Source: Levilactobacillus lanxiensis (GTDB lineage: Bacteria; Bacillota; Bacilli; Lactobacillales; Lactobacillaceae). From it: 64,000 nucleotides of DNA. The position numbers were made by a program, and so were the translations under genes. Location of the stretch: contig NZ_BOLN01000002.1 of assembly GCF_016861655.1 (NCBI RefSeq), positions 397,767-461,766 of the forward strand. The letters are read 5' to 3'. The notes beneath the pieces are model-generated. The model saw only the letters and a list, made by a program, of their open reading frames with translations. It was not told where the DNA came from and ran no database searches. Below are positions 53,243 to 62,046 of this stretch, in pieces; the stretch's first letter is position 1; each line of letters begins with the position of its first letter.

Positions 53243-54724
53243 CTAACGCAACATGCTCTTAGGCGAACGCGCAATGCCCCGCGCGTAGAGCACTATTAAG
53301 ATACCAGCAACCAACAACAGCAGGAGTAAGACCGTCAGCATGATGTGGTGTAGCCCCGTAAAGAAAATCGCCCGCATTTTCGGTACCAGCTGTTTCGGCA
53401 AGCTGCCCACGGTCTGCGAATTACTCAGGCGGTTCATCATGGTCAGGGTAATCCGCCCCTGGCTGGCGCGTACGCCCGTCACTAAGGCGTGATTCAGGAT
53501 GACCCCGTAGATGGCCGCCATAAAGGTCTGGGCCAGGATGCGTACCAGGTACGCGAAGGAGGTCGCAATCGGCATGTCACGGGGCTCGGCGTCGGACTGC
53601 ACCGCCACCTGTAGGATGTTAAAGCTCAGGCCAATGCCGAAGCCCTCAAACGCGCCCAACACCAGCAGGACACCATAACTGGTGTGCTGGTTCGCCAGGC
53701 TCAGGCCGATAAACGCAATCAGAAACGCCCCCGCTCCCAAGGAAATGATGTCGTACCGCCAGAATTTTCGCTGAATCACGGCCCCCAGTTCCGAGCCGCC
53801 GAAGTTGGCAAACGCGCCCGGAATCTGCGTCATCCCGCCAATCAATGCGCTCAACCCCAACAGGCCCTGCGCCCACATCGGCACATAGATGTTGAACGCC
53901 ACGAAGGCGCCCCAGAGTAGGGCAAACAACGCAAAGTCACTGACCAATTGGCCATTTTTAAACAACCGACCGGGAACGATTGGGTCCGTGGCCCGTCGTT
54001 CGGCGAAAACCATCCCGACTAGTAACAACAGACCGAGGCCCACCAAGACCAGGGTGAACCCGATGGGCAGTACCCCAATTTCTTGGACGCCCACCAAGAT
54101 GGCAGCGAGGCCGCCGACCAGCAACAGGATGCCCAGGTAGTCAATGTCCGCCTTGTTCAGGGCCTGTGGCAGGTTAAACCAGACCAGCATAATCACGATG
54201 GACAGCACGGCAATCGGCAAATTCACGTAAAAAACCCAGTGCCAGCTGAATTGGTCAACGATCCAGCCGCCCAATAGCGGGCCAATGATGGAGGCCCCAC
54301 TGAAGCTGGCAGCGGCAATCCCAATCACCTGGCCCCGGCGTTTCAGACTCGTAAAGAGCTCGGCGTAAATAATAAACGGAATCGTGTTGACCCCACCGGC
54401 CCCGATGCCCATCAGGCCCCGGGCGGCAATAAACCAAGCGATATTGGGCGCGAGACCCTGGAACAGCGCCCCGACCATAAAAATAACCGTTGCCAGGATA
54501 TAAGCAACCTTGTTTCCGTAACGCTCACCAAACTTGCTCCACAGGGGCGTCGTCACGGCCATTCCCAACAGGAAACAAGCCACGATCCACCCCATATCCT
54601 GAATGGCGTGAAAATCACTGATAATGGCGGGCAAGGCCGTATTTACAATCGTCCCGTCCAGCCCGGCCATGGCGTTCGACAGAACTAACGCAAAGGTCAC
54701 CAGAATCTTTTCGTTTCTACTCAA
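53243..54724 (-). CDS. MFS drug exporter, DHA2 (14-TMS) family
   Basis: About 493 residues with 14 transmembrane helices. Motif C-like and DHA2 hallmarks are ALVLSNAMAGLDGTIVNTALP in the first helix, LWSKFGERYGNKVAYI in the first loop and GPLLGGWIVDQFSWHWVFYVNLP after helix 5. It is probably a proton-driven multidrug exporter. The start at 54724 (TTG) has GGGAGA at 8 nt; 54730 is possible. It is divergent from a LysR gene with a large dyad between them. Confidence 0.9.
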   Translation of the reverse strand: MSRNEKILVTFALVLSNAMAGLDGTIVNTALPAIISDFHAIQDMGWIVACFLLGMAVTTPLWSKFGERYGNKVAYILATVIFMVGALFQGLAPNIAWFIAARGLMGIGAGGVNTIPFIIYAELFTSLKRRGQVIGIAAASFSGASIIGPLLGGWIVDQFSWHWVFYVNLPIAVLSIVIMLVWFNLPQALNKADIDYLGILLLVGGLAAILVGVQEIGVLPIGFTLVLVGLGLLLLVGMVFAERRATDPIVPGRLFKNGQLVSDFALFALLWGAFVAFNIYVPMWAQGLLGLSALIGGMTQIPGAFANFGGSELGAVIQRKFWRYDIISLGAGAFLIAFIGLSLANQHTSYGVLLVLGAFEGFGIGLSFNILQVAVQSDAEPRDMPIATSFAYLVRILAQTFMAAIYGVILNHALVTGVRASQGRITLTMMNRLSNSQTVGSLPKQLVPKMRAIFFTGLHHIMLTVLLLLLLVAGILIVLYARGIARSPKSMLR

Positions 54725-54765
54725 AACCAAACTCTCCCACTCGAACCCTCATCGGTTACGCAAAT

Positions 54766-54788
54766 CGGGCGCCAAAATTTTGCGCCCG
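54766..54788. promoter_or_regulatory. Dyad operator between the MFS and LysR genes
   Basis: CGGGCGC and GCGCCCG are perfect inverted copies around an AT core (CAAAATTTT), abutting the LysR -35 box. It is well placed to control both divergent genes. Confidence 0.6.
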
Positions 54789-54817
54789 TTGACAATAGCA
54801 TACGAGCAACCGATAAT
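54789..54817 (+). promoter_or_regulatory. Promoter of the LysR gene
   Basis: TTGACA (54789-54794) and GATAAT (54812-54817) with 17-bp spacing. Confidence 0.78.
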
Positions 54818-54879
54818 GATGTAAAATGCTAATATTCACTGGTTCTTCATTCACTTTTCGGATACCTAGGAGGCTTTCA

Positions 54880-55779
54880 ATGAATACACGCTTACTACAA
54901 GCGTTCCTGGTGCTGACCCAAGTCGGCAACATCACCAATGCCGCCGAAGCCCTACATACGAGTCAACCCAGTCTTTCCCGCCAGCTAAAGGCGCTCGAGG
55001 ATGAGGTGGGCGCCCAACTCTTCGTCCGGGGAAAACGGCTCATCACCCTGACCGATGCCGGCAGCCTCTTCGCCCAACGCGCACAGGTCATGCTGGACTA
55101 TTTGGACCAGACCAAGCGCGACCTGCAAGCCCAAAAGACCGGTCTGGCGGGCAAAATTCGCATCGGCTGCGTGGAAAGCCATCTCTCGGCCTACGTGGCC
55201 AAATGGCTCGCAACCTTTCAGCGCCAACATCCCAACGTGACCTTCGCCATCTATAGTGCCGATGGCAACGCTATTCGCACCCAAATCGACCAGGGCAACC
55301 TGGACATTGGCTTTCTGATTGAGCCCGTGGAGTCGGCGAAGTACGAAACGCAACACATCCCCGTGACCGAGACCTGGGGCCTCATGATGGCCAAGGATGC
55401 GCCGCTCGCCCACCACGCGACCGTGACTGGCGCGGATCTAGCCGGACTCCCGCTGTTAGGTGCCCGCCGCAGCATCGTCATCAATCAGGTGTCGAGTTGG
55501 CTCAAAATTGACGCGGACACCCTGAATCTCCGGGGCGAACGCAACCTGGAAAACAACGTGCTCCCCTTGATCACGCAGTTTGGCTACTATGATATCTCCA
55601 TCGATGGCATGCAAGACTTCACCAGCGCGGACCAGTTCGCCTTCGTGCCGTTCAGCCCGCTGAGTCAAACGCAGCACACCCTGATTTACCGGAAGAATCA
55701 CCAGTTACCACCGACCGTGGCGGAATTTGTTAAAACCGTGACCGCTGAAATTGCAAAAATGCCGACGACCACGGCCTGA
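54880..55779 (+). CDS. LysR-family transcriptional regulator
   Basis: A 299-residue LysR regulator. The HTH has GNITNAAEALHTSQPSLSRQ followed by LKALEDEVGAQLFVRG; the effector domain includes GKIRIGCVESHLSAYVAKWL and ISIDGMQDF. The ATG at 54880 has AGGAGG 6 nt upstream and is preferred to an upstream start. It is divergent from the MFS exporter, a likely target, and is followed by an aldo/keto reductase 190 bp downstream. Confidence 0.92.
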   Translation: MNTRLLQAFLVLTQVGNITNAAEALHTSQPSLSRQLKALEDEVGAQLFVRGKRLITLTDAGSLFAQRAQVMLDYLDQTKRDLQAQKTGLAGKIRIGCVESHLSAYVAKWLATFQRQHPNVTFAIYSADGNAIRTQIDQGNLDIGFLIEPVESAKYETQHIPVTETWGLMMAKDAPLAHHATVTGADLAGLPLLGARRSIVINQVSSWLKIDADTLNLRGERNLENNVLPLITQFGYYDISIDGMQDFTSADQFAFVPFSPLSQTQHTLIYRKNHQLPPTVAEFVKTVTAEIAKMPTTTA

Positions 55780-55971
55780 TATAAATGGCGCCACCCCCGC
55801 TCTCTATTCTTATAGAAGAGACTGGAGTAGCGCTTTTTCATACTGGCGAACAAAAACACCAGGTATTCAGTTTACGAATAGCATCTATGTAATCTGGGCA
55901 TTTTACCTATAGCTGAATTACGTGTAATCTAGGGGCAATCAAAAAATATTCGCTTAAAAGGAGTGCTTCTC

Positions 55972-56793
55972 ATGGAAAACATCACATTCAACAACGGCGT
56001 CACCATGCCCGTCCTGGGCTACGGGACCTTCCAAACGCCCCCGGTTATCACCGAGGAAAACGTCGCCAAGGCTATTCAGATCGGTTACCGCAGCATTGAC
56101 ACCGCACAGGTCTACGGCACCGAAGCCGGCGTCGGCGCCGCTATCGCCCACAGTGACCTGGCCCGCGACCAGTTTTTCGTGACGACCAAGACCCAAACGG
56201 ATGGCTACGCGGCCACGGTTCAGGGCTTAGACGATTCGCTGCAACGCTTTGGTCACGACTACTTTGACCTCGTCATCATTCACTGGCCAACCACCAACAG
56301 TCTGGAGACCTACCGCGCCCTGGAGGAAGCCTATCAGGCGGGGAAGGTCCGGGCGATTGGGTTGAGCAACTTTAACAGCGCTCAGATTGATCACCTGCTG
56401 GCCAACACGCAAGTGAAACCCGTCATCGACCAGATTGAGACCCACCTCTTCTGGCAACAGGCCAAGATGCATCCCTACCTGCTGGACCACGACATCGTCC
56501 ACGAATCCTGGGCGCCACTGGGGGAAAACTTTGGCCGTGAAATGATGGCCCTCCCCGCCGTGACCGCACTGGCGGAAAAGTACCACGTAGCCCCGGCCCA
56601 GGTGCTCCTGCGCTGGTTGACCCAGCAAGGTATCGTCACCATCCCCAAATCCACCAACCTCGCCCATATTCAATCCAACTTTGACGCGACGACCTTTACC
56701 CTCACTCAAGCCGAAATCGACAGTCTCCGCCAATTCGACCGGCACCATTCCATCAAGGACTGGCCGCAATCCATGCGTGAGGATGCTTACTAA
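55972..56793 (+). CDS. Aldo/keto reductase
   Basis: A 273-residue NADPH-dependent reductase with all family marks: GYGTFQTP, catalytic D in SIDTAQVYG with the Tyr nearby, the Lys in VTTKTQ, His in VIIHWP, and the NADPH-binding IPKSTNLAHIQSN. It belongs to the 2,5-diketo-gluconate-reductase-like group and reduces aldehydes or ketones. The ATG at 55972 has AAAAGGAG. It ends at a strong bidirectional terminator. It is a paralogue of the truncated gene at 1-127. Confidence 0.94.
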   Translation: MENITFNNGVTMPVLGYGTFQTPPVITEENVAKAIQIGYRSIDTAQVYGTEAGVGAAIAHSDLARDQFFVTTKTQTDGYAATVQGLDDSLQRFGHDYFDLVIIHWPTTNSLETYRALEEAYQAGKVRAIGLSNFNSAQIDHLLANTQVKPVIDQIETHLFWQQAKMHPYLLDHDIVHESWAPLGENFGREMMALPAVTALAEKYHVAPAQVLLRWLTQQGIVTIPKSTNLAHIQSNFDATTFTLTQAEIDSLRQFDRHHSIKDWPQSMREDAY

Positions 56794-56810
56794 ACGCTGA
56801 TGGCAACGAC

Positions 56811-56846
56811 AAAACGACTAGTCCCGAAATTTTCGGACTAGTCGTT
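56811..56846. terminator. Bidirectional terminator
   Basis: AAAACGACTAGTCC pairs with GGACTAGTCGTTTT (with inner GAAA/TTTC), between convergent genes. Confidence 0.88.
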
Positions 56847-56864
56847 TTTTGCTAGCAAGATTCT

Positions 56865-57638
56865 TCAATTCCGATCATAAGCCCAAACGGCCAGCGGCGC
56901 AAAGATGGCGACGATGATGAGGTCAACCCCCAAGACCAACAGGGCCTCGTGCGTCCAGCTGCCGGTGGCTAGAATTTGGCGAATTGCGGTGATCACGTAG
57001 GTCACGGGGTTCAGGTGGGCGATGACTTGAAGCGGCTTGGTCAGCGACTTCAGGGGAACGAAGGCGTTGGACATGAAGGACAGCACCAGCATCGTCATCA
57101 ACGACACGCTCTGAACGGCCCCGGCACTCTTGGCCAGCAGGCCCAACAGCGCAAACAGCCAGGACAAGGCCCAGCCAGTCACGATGGCGAGTCCGGCGAT
57201 GGCAACGACCCAACCGAACCCGACGGCTGGCCGCCAACCCATCAGGTAACCGGTGGTCAAAGACGCCACCGTCGCCATCAGTAGGCGTAGGCTATCGGCA
57301 AAGAGTTGCCCGGCTAGTGGCGCCACGTGGGCCATCGGCAGGGATTTGAAGCGGTCAAAGACGCCGGAGTCGAGGTCCTCTCTGATTTGCGCGCCCGACC
57401 CGGAAGCCGCCGACAACATGGTCTGCATCAAGATACCGGGCACGATGGTCGGCAGGTAGGCCTGCACCCCACCGGCGATGGCCCCGCCGAATAAATACCC
57501 AAACATGAGCATGAACATGACCGGCTGGATGATCACATCCATGAATCGATCCGGATTGTGCACGGTCTTCAGTAGGTTCCGGTAAGCCATGGTCGCTGTG
57601 TTCATGAATAAATTGCCACTGTGTGTTTGTACATCCAT
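56865..57638 (-). CDS. ABC-2 type permease, DrrB-like
   Basis: A 257-residue membrane protein with six helices of the ABC-2/DrrB type. Typical segments are PDRFMDVIIQPVMFMLMFGYLFGG, the DrrB-like GGVQAYLPTIVPGILMQT, DLDSGVFDRFKSLPM and HLNPVTYVITAIR. It forms the channel of an antibiotic-type exporter with the ATPase encoded 17 bp upstream. MarR-family regulation is likely (see 58621-58740). Confidence 0.93.
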   Translation of the reverse strand: MDVQTHSGNLFMNTATMAYRNLLKTVHNPDRFMDVIIQPVMFMLMFGYLFGGAIAGGVQAYLPTIVPGILMQTMLSAASGSGAQIREDLDSGVFDRFKSLPMAHVAPLAGQLFADSLRLLMATVASLTTGYLMGWRPAVGFGWVVAIAGLAIVTGWALSWLFALLGLLAKSAGAVQSVSLMTMLVLSFMSNAFVPLKSLTKPLQVIAHLNPVTYVITAIRQILATGSWTHEALLVLGVDLIIVAIFAPLAVWAYDRN

Positions 57639-57655
57639 ATTAATAACCCGCTTTC

Positions 57656-58591
57656 TTAATTCTTGCCGACGGTCAGATTCAAGAAGACATCGTCGAGCGA
57701 TGGTTCCTGAACGGCCAGCTGGCTGATTGTAATTTTAGCTTGGTTCAGCGCCGTTAAAATGGGGGCCGCCTGGGCCATCTGTGTTAACCGCACGCTCAGT
57801 TGTTGCCCGGTCTGCTGCACGGCATCCGCCACTTGGGCTGCCACCAGTTTCACAGCCGCGCCGACCTGCGTGCTCTGGTCGACCGTGAAGTTCAGGCGCG
57901 TGCCACCAATCTGTTGCTTGAGTTCGGCGGGCGTCCCCATTTTCACCAACTTGCCGTGGTCGATGATGGCCAGGTTGTCGGCCAGCTGGTCGGCCTCGTC
58001 CAGGTATTGCGTGGTCAGCACGATCGTTGACCCCTGCTGGACCAGGTGGCGAATCGTGTCCCACATCTGGGTGCGCGTCCGCGGATCCAGCCCGGTCGTG
58101 GGTTCATCCAGGAAAATCAGGGCCGGCCGCGTGATCAGGCTGACGGCCAGGTCCAACCGGCGCCGCATCCCCCCGGAAAAGTCCTTTAGCGCCTTATCCG
58201 CGGAATTCTCTAAGGAAAACTCGTGCAGTAATTCCGTCGTGCGTTGCTTGGCGTCCGGCCGGGACAGGCCGTTGAGCCGGGCGAAAATCATCAGGTTCTG
58301 CCGCGCGGAAATGTCCTCGTCGACCGCGGCGTATTGCCCGGTCAGCCCAAACAGCGACCGGGCCAACCGCCCCTCCTTGACCGTGTCGTGACCAAAGATC
58401 TTAACCTGACCCGCGTCAGCCTTGAGTAACGTCGTCAGCATGCGTAGCGTCGTGGTCTTCCCCGCTCCATTGGGTCCGAGCAGTCCGAAGACCTCACCCT
58501 GCCGCACGTTAAACGACACATCATCGACGGCCAGCTTCTGGCCAAATTTTTTCGTTAAATGACTGACTTCAATTGCGTTTTTAATTGTCAT
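57656..58591 (-). CDS. ABC ATPase, daunorubicin-resistance (DrrA) family
   Basis: A 311-residue ATPase. Walker A GPNGAGKTTTLRML, Q-loop GLTGQYAAVDEDISARQNL, signature FSGGMRRRLDLA, Walker B LIFLDEPTTGLDPRTR, and switch region LTTQYLDEADQLAD, the last being the DrrA-type variant (TQYLxEAD). The C-terminal extension ending in EPSLDDVFLNLTG-like residues is typical. It powers the DrrB-like permease. It is divergent from the MarR gene. Confidence 0.95.
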   Translation of the reverse strand: MTIKNAIEVSHLTKKFGQKLAVDDVSFNVRQGEVFGLLGPNGAGKTTTLRMLTTLLKADAGQVKIFGHDTVKEGRLARSLFGLTGQYAAVDEDISARQNLMIFARLNGLSRPDAKQRTTELLHEFSLENSADKALKDFSGGMRRRLDLAVSLITRPALIFLDEPTTGLDPRTRTQMWDTIRHLVQQGSTIVLTTQYLDEADQLADNLAIIDHGKLVKMGTPAELKQQIGGTRLNFTVDQSTQVGAAVKLVAAQVADAVQQTGQQLSVRLTQMAQAAPILTALNQAKITISQLAVQEPSLDDVFLNLTVGKN

Positions 58592-58620
58592 ATTGATTGC
58601 CTTCTTAGGTGTACTTTTTA

Positions 58621-58740
58621 ATCAGGTCCCCCTGACTAAAATTATAATAAGGCCCCCTGATGGATTTGTCAACTGTTTGCGAAAAAATATTGCGCCTGCT
58701 CGCGGCATTGTCGGGTATAATGGCAACAGGGGGACGGTCT
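58621..58740. promoter_or_regulatory. Divergent promoters with repeated MarR-type operator
   Basis: On the minus strand TTGACA (58667-58672) and TATTAT (58644-58649) with 17-bp spacing drive the ABC genes; on the plus strand TATAAT (58716-58721) drives the MarR gene. The motif ATCAGGGGG/CCCCCTGA occurs between the minus -35 and -10, again just downstream (ATCAGGTCCCCCTGAC, 58621-58635), and as ACAGGGGGA (58726-58734), where it overlaps the MarR ribosome binding site. Binding would block both genes. Confidence 0.7.
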
Positions 58741-58741
58741 T

Positions 58742-59260
58742 ATGCCTAATTTAGAAAAACAAAAAAATGCGGCGGGCAAGCTGATCGAGTTCGGCATGGT
58801 CAGACACACCGCCGACGAAATAGCCCACCGCAACCACACGGACAAGGGCGAGCGCCCACTGCGCTTTCAGGGGCAAGGCAAGATTCTGTTGGCCCTGTCG
58901 CAAGACGACGGCCTCTCACAAAAAGAGCTGGCGACGCGTCTCAATTTAACGGTGCAATCGACCGCGGAGTTTGTCAACAAACTGGTCAAAAAGGACCTAG
59001 TGACCAAGGAAAAGTCCACGACGGATCGGCGCAAAACCATCATCCGCCTGACGGACCTGGGCCGCACCACCGCGGACACGGAAACGGCCAAGGTGCCCGA
59101 ATTTTTGAACGCCTTGACGGATACCGAGCTGGATCAGTTCACCAGCATCCTGACGAAGCTCAATGCCAGTCTGTACGACGAAATTGACACGGCGGACGCC
59201 AGCCAGTCTGGCAAGGTCCAGCAGGCCGTGACGGATTGGTTGCGGGATTGGTTCCTTTAA
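58742..59260 (+). CDS. MarR-family transcriptional regulator
   Basis: A 172-residue MarR protein. The winged helix includes KILLALSQDDGLSQKELATR, LNLTVQSTAEFVNKL and the wing EKSTTDRRKTIIRLTDLG. It probably represses the divergent drrAB-like operon and itself; GGGGG before the ATG is both ribosome binding site and operator-like sequence. A UvrA-like gene lies convergent downstream. Confidence 0.93.
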   Translation: MPNLEKQKNAAGKLIEFGMVRHTADEIAHRNHTDKGERPLRFQGQGKILLALSQDDGLSQKELATRLNLTVQSTAEFVNKLVKKDLVTKEKSTTDRRKTIIRLTDLGRTTADTETAKVPEFLNALTDTELDQFTSILTKLNASLYDEIDTADASQSGKVQQAVTDWLRDWFL

Positions 59261-59273
59261 TTTATGCGACGAA

Positions 59274-59310
59274 AAAATACGGTTGGTCCCGCGGGACTGA
59301 CCGTATTTTT
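59274..59310. terminator. Bidirectional terminator
   Basis: AAAAATACGGTTGGTCCC pairs with GGGACTGACCGTATTTTT, with further GCGAC/GTCGT pairing outside. Confidence 0.88.
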
Positions 59311-59321
59311 GTCGTACAGAT

Positions 59322-61862
59322 TTAGTTAGCTAAATGGAATTTTTCAAAATGGGCCTTCAGGTAATCCAGCGTCAGACTCTTGGTCGTCTTGATCAGCTGT
59401 TGTGGCTCACCGCTAGCCATCAACCGGCCACCGGCTTGCCCACCCTTGGGGCCGAGATCGATTAGGTAATCGGCGTTGGTCATCAGGTCGAGGTCATGCG
59501 TGATGATGATAATCGTGGCGCCCTTGGCCTTCAGGCTGTTGATCACGCCCAGTAGCGTTTGCACGTCTTGGGGATGCAGGCCGACAGAGGGTTCGTCGAA
59601 GATAAACAGCGTCTTGCCCTGGCGTTTGTTCAAGTGGCTCATGAGCTTTAACCGTTGGGCTTCCCCACCGGACAGGCTCGGCGTACTTTCGCCTAAATGT
59701 AGGTAGCCCAGCCCCATTTCATCCAGTAACTGGAGCTGCTTTTCAATCTTGGGCACCGTTTCAAAGACGTCCAATGCCTCACGGACCGATAAGTTCAGCA
59801 GGTCGACAATGTTGTAGCCGTGCCAGCGAATCTGTTGAATCTCGTCCTTGTACCGCGCGCCGTGGCAGTACGGGCAGACCTCTTCCATGTCCGGCAAATA
59901 CTGAATATCCAGGGTAATCGTGCCCAGGCCGCCACACTGTTCGCAGGCCCCCTGCTTGTTATTGTACGAGAAGTAAGCGAGACCAAACTTCTTGGCCTTG
60001 GCTTCCGGCAGATTGGCAAACATCCGCCGCAGGTTATCCATGATGGTGGTGTAGGTGGCAATCGTCGAGCGGGCATTTTTCCCGATCGGCTTGGCATCCA
60101 CGGACACCACGTCTTTCAAATGGGTCTTCAGGGTCGTCACCTGCTTGGGCAAGGCCGCCTTGGCATTCGCTGCCTGAATAGCCGGCACCAGGCTGTCTAA
60201 AATCAAGCTGGTCTTGCCGGCACCGGAGAACCCGGTAACCGCGGTGATCTCGTTGCCAGGAATGGTCACGGCGATGTCGTGTAAATTAAAGTAATCCTGC
60301 ACCTCAAACTGCGTGGTGAGCTCGCTGGCCTTTCGACTAGCAGGCACCTTGTTGTGCATGATTTTGGCCTGACCAGAAATGTAGGGCCCAATCAGTGACT
60401 GCGGATTCCCCACTAGGTCTCGGGGCGTGCCCTCGGCAATGATTTGACCGCCGGCATCCCCCGACCCAGGACCAATCTCAATCACCCAATCGGCGGCCGA
60501 AATGATGTCGACTTCATGGTCGACCACGACCAAAGAATTTCCTTGGGCAATCAGTTCGCGAAAGATGCGGATAAGCCCCTTAACGTTATCGGGATGCAAC
60601 CCAATGGAGGGTTCATCCAGTACGTACAAAACGCCGGTCGTCTCCGTCCGAATGGTCTTGGCTAATTGCAGGCGTTGGAGCTCCCCGGTCGATAGCGTAT
60701 TACCGTTTCGCGATAGGGTCAGATAGTCCAACCCCAGTTCCAGTAATGGCCGCAACGTGTCCGTTAAATTTTTAAAGAGGACGTCGGCCATCGCCTTCAT
60801 CTCAGCGGGCAACTCTTTTTGCGCCGCCGCTTGCCACTCGGACAACGACCCCAGGGTCAGGTCAGACACTTCGGCAATATTTTTACCGCCAACTAGTTGC
60901 GTCAAGAGTTCTGGATTCAGCCGCGTCCCATGACAGGTCGGGCACACGGAGAAGTGGAAAAATTCGTTGACCTTCTTGATGGCCCGGTCACTCTTCACCG
61001 TCTTCAGGGAATCGTAAACGGCTTCGTGGGCGTTCTCATACAGCGTGTTGTCGGTATGGAAAACCCGCCCGGTCGAGGTCCGGAAGTCCACGGGATACTG
61101 CTTCTTGGCGCCGTTGAGGACAATGTCCTTCTCCCGGTCGGTAAGGTCCTTGTAGGGCACGTCGATGCGCACGCCCAAGGTTTCCGCCACCGTCGGCATA
61201 AAGTTTCGGCCAGGCAAATGCCAGGAGGCTACGACCCCTTCGGCCAGACTGAGACTCTCGTCACCAATCAGCTTCGCCTCGTCTAAGGTCTGAACCGTCC
61301 CCGTCCCATGACATTCGGGGCAAGCACCGCCGGAATTGAAGGCAAAGTCTTCGGCCGATTTCGCCATGAATTCGACCCCACACTCCGGACATGTCACGAT
61401 ACCCATCTTGCTGTCGGCCCCACCTGGGAGATCCATGGCCTGGGCGACTTTCAAGCCGGGCGCAATCCGGTGGCCGTTGGGACACACCATCGAGCCGAGG
61501 CGTGAAAAGATGAGGCGCACGACGTTGAATAGCTCACTCATGGAGCCCACCGTTGAGCGCTCGGAAGGGACGCCCGGCCGCTGCCGCAGGGCAATGGCGG
61601 AGGGAATGTGCCGCACTTCCTGGACCTGCGACCGCTTGCTTTGGCCAATTCGCCGTCGGGTATAGGTGGATAGTGCCTCCAGGTACCGCCGCGACCCCTC
61701 TGCGTACAAGATGCCCATGGCCAACGAACTCTTCCCGGAGCCCGAGGGACCGGAGATTGCCACGAACTGATTCAACGGAATATCCACGTCAATATTTTTT
61801 AAATTATGGACGTTGCCACCACGTACACTAATATGTTCACGTTGTTTTTCACTCGTTGTCAT
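59322..61862 (-). CDS. UvrA-like excinuclease ATPase (UvrA2/DrrC type)
   Basis: An 846-residue ABC-type ATPase. Two nucleotide-binding halves are seen: GPSGSGKSS and GFSGAGKTS Walker A motifs, LSTGELQRLQLAKTI and LSGGEAQRLKLM signatures, VLYVLDEPSIGLHP and LFIFDEPSVGLHP Walker B. Zinc CxxC motifs occur as CPECGVEF, CPECHGTG, CPTCHGTR, CEQCGGLG and CPYCHGAR. It is about 100 residues shorter than canonical UvrA (about 940-960), as in the UvrA2/drug-resistance class. The nearby DrrA/DrrB-like exporter and MarR suggest a role in resistance to a DNA-binding compound, as with DrrC of anthracycline producers; inference. Confidence 0.93.
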   Translation of the reverse strand: MTTSEKQREHISVRGGNVHNLKNIDVDIPLNQFVAISGPSGSGKSSLAMGILYAEGSRRYLEALSTYTRRRIGQSKRSQVQEVRHIPSAIALRQRPGVPSERSTVGSMSELFNVVRLIFSRLGSMVCPNGHRIAPGLKVAQAMDLPGGADSKMGIVTCPECGVEFMAKSAEDFAFNSGGACPECHGTGTVQTLDEAKLIGDESLSLAEGVVASWHLPGRNFMPTVAETLGVRIDVPYKDLTDREKDIVLNGAKKQYPVDFRTSTGRVFHTDNTLYENAHEAVYDSLKTVKSDRAIKKVNEFFHFSVCPTCHGTRLNPELLTQLVGGKNIAEVSDLTLGSLSEWQAAAQKELPAEMKAMADVLFKNLTDTLRPLLELGLDYLTLSRNGNTLSTGELQRLQLAKTIRTETTGVLYVLDEPSIGLHPDNVKGLIRIFRELIAQGNSLVVVDHEVDIISAADWVIEIGPGSGDAGGQIIAEGTPRDLVGNPQSLIGPYISGQAKIMHNKVPASRKASELTTQFEVQDYFNLHDIAVTIPGNEITAVTGFSGAGKTSLILDSLVPAIQAANAKAALPKQVTTLKTHLKDVVSVDAKPIGKNARSTIATYTTIMDNLRRMFANLPEAKAKKFGLAYFSYNNKQGACEQCGGLGTITLDIQYLPDMEEVCPYCHGARYKDEIQQIRWHGYNIVDLLNLSVREALDVFETVPKIEKQLQLLDEMGLGYLHLGESTPSLSGGEAQRLKLMSHLNKRQGKTLFIFDEPSVGLHPQDVQTLLGVINSLKAKGATIIIITHDLDLMTNADYLIDLGPKGGQAGGRLMASGEPQQLIKTTKSLTLDYLKAHFEKFHLAN

Positions 61863-61950
61863 ACTTGCCCACCTTTGTGTTTTGTTCTCTTCATCATACT
61901 TACCATTTTAAACTATCCCGTAACGTTATAGTCAAGTTCAGGGTAAAAAA

Positions 61951-61982
61951 AGAGGTCCAATTCGCAAGTGAATTGAACCTCT
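61951..61982 (-). terminator. Terminator of the DUF5776 surface protein gene
   Basis: AGAGGTCCAATTC pairs with GAATTGAACCTCT (one mismatch); the minus strand has TTTTTTTACC. Confidence 0.85.
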
Positions 61983-62046
61983 CTTCTCTAAATTCCCTTA
62001 TCAACACTCGTTGACAAAGAGCTCATAAACTTTGACGCAACAAAAG

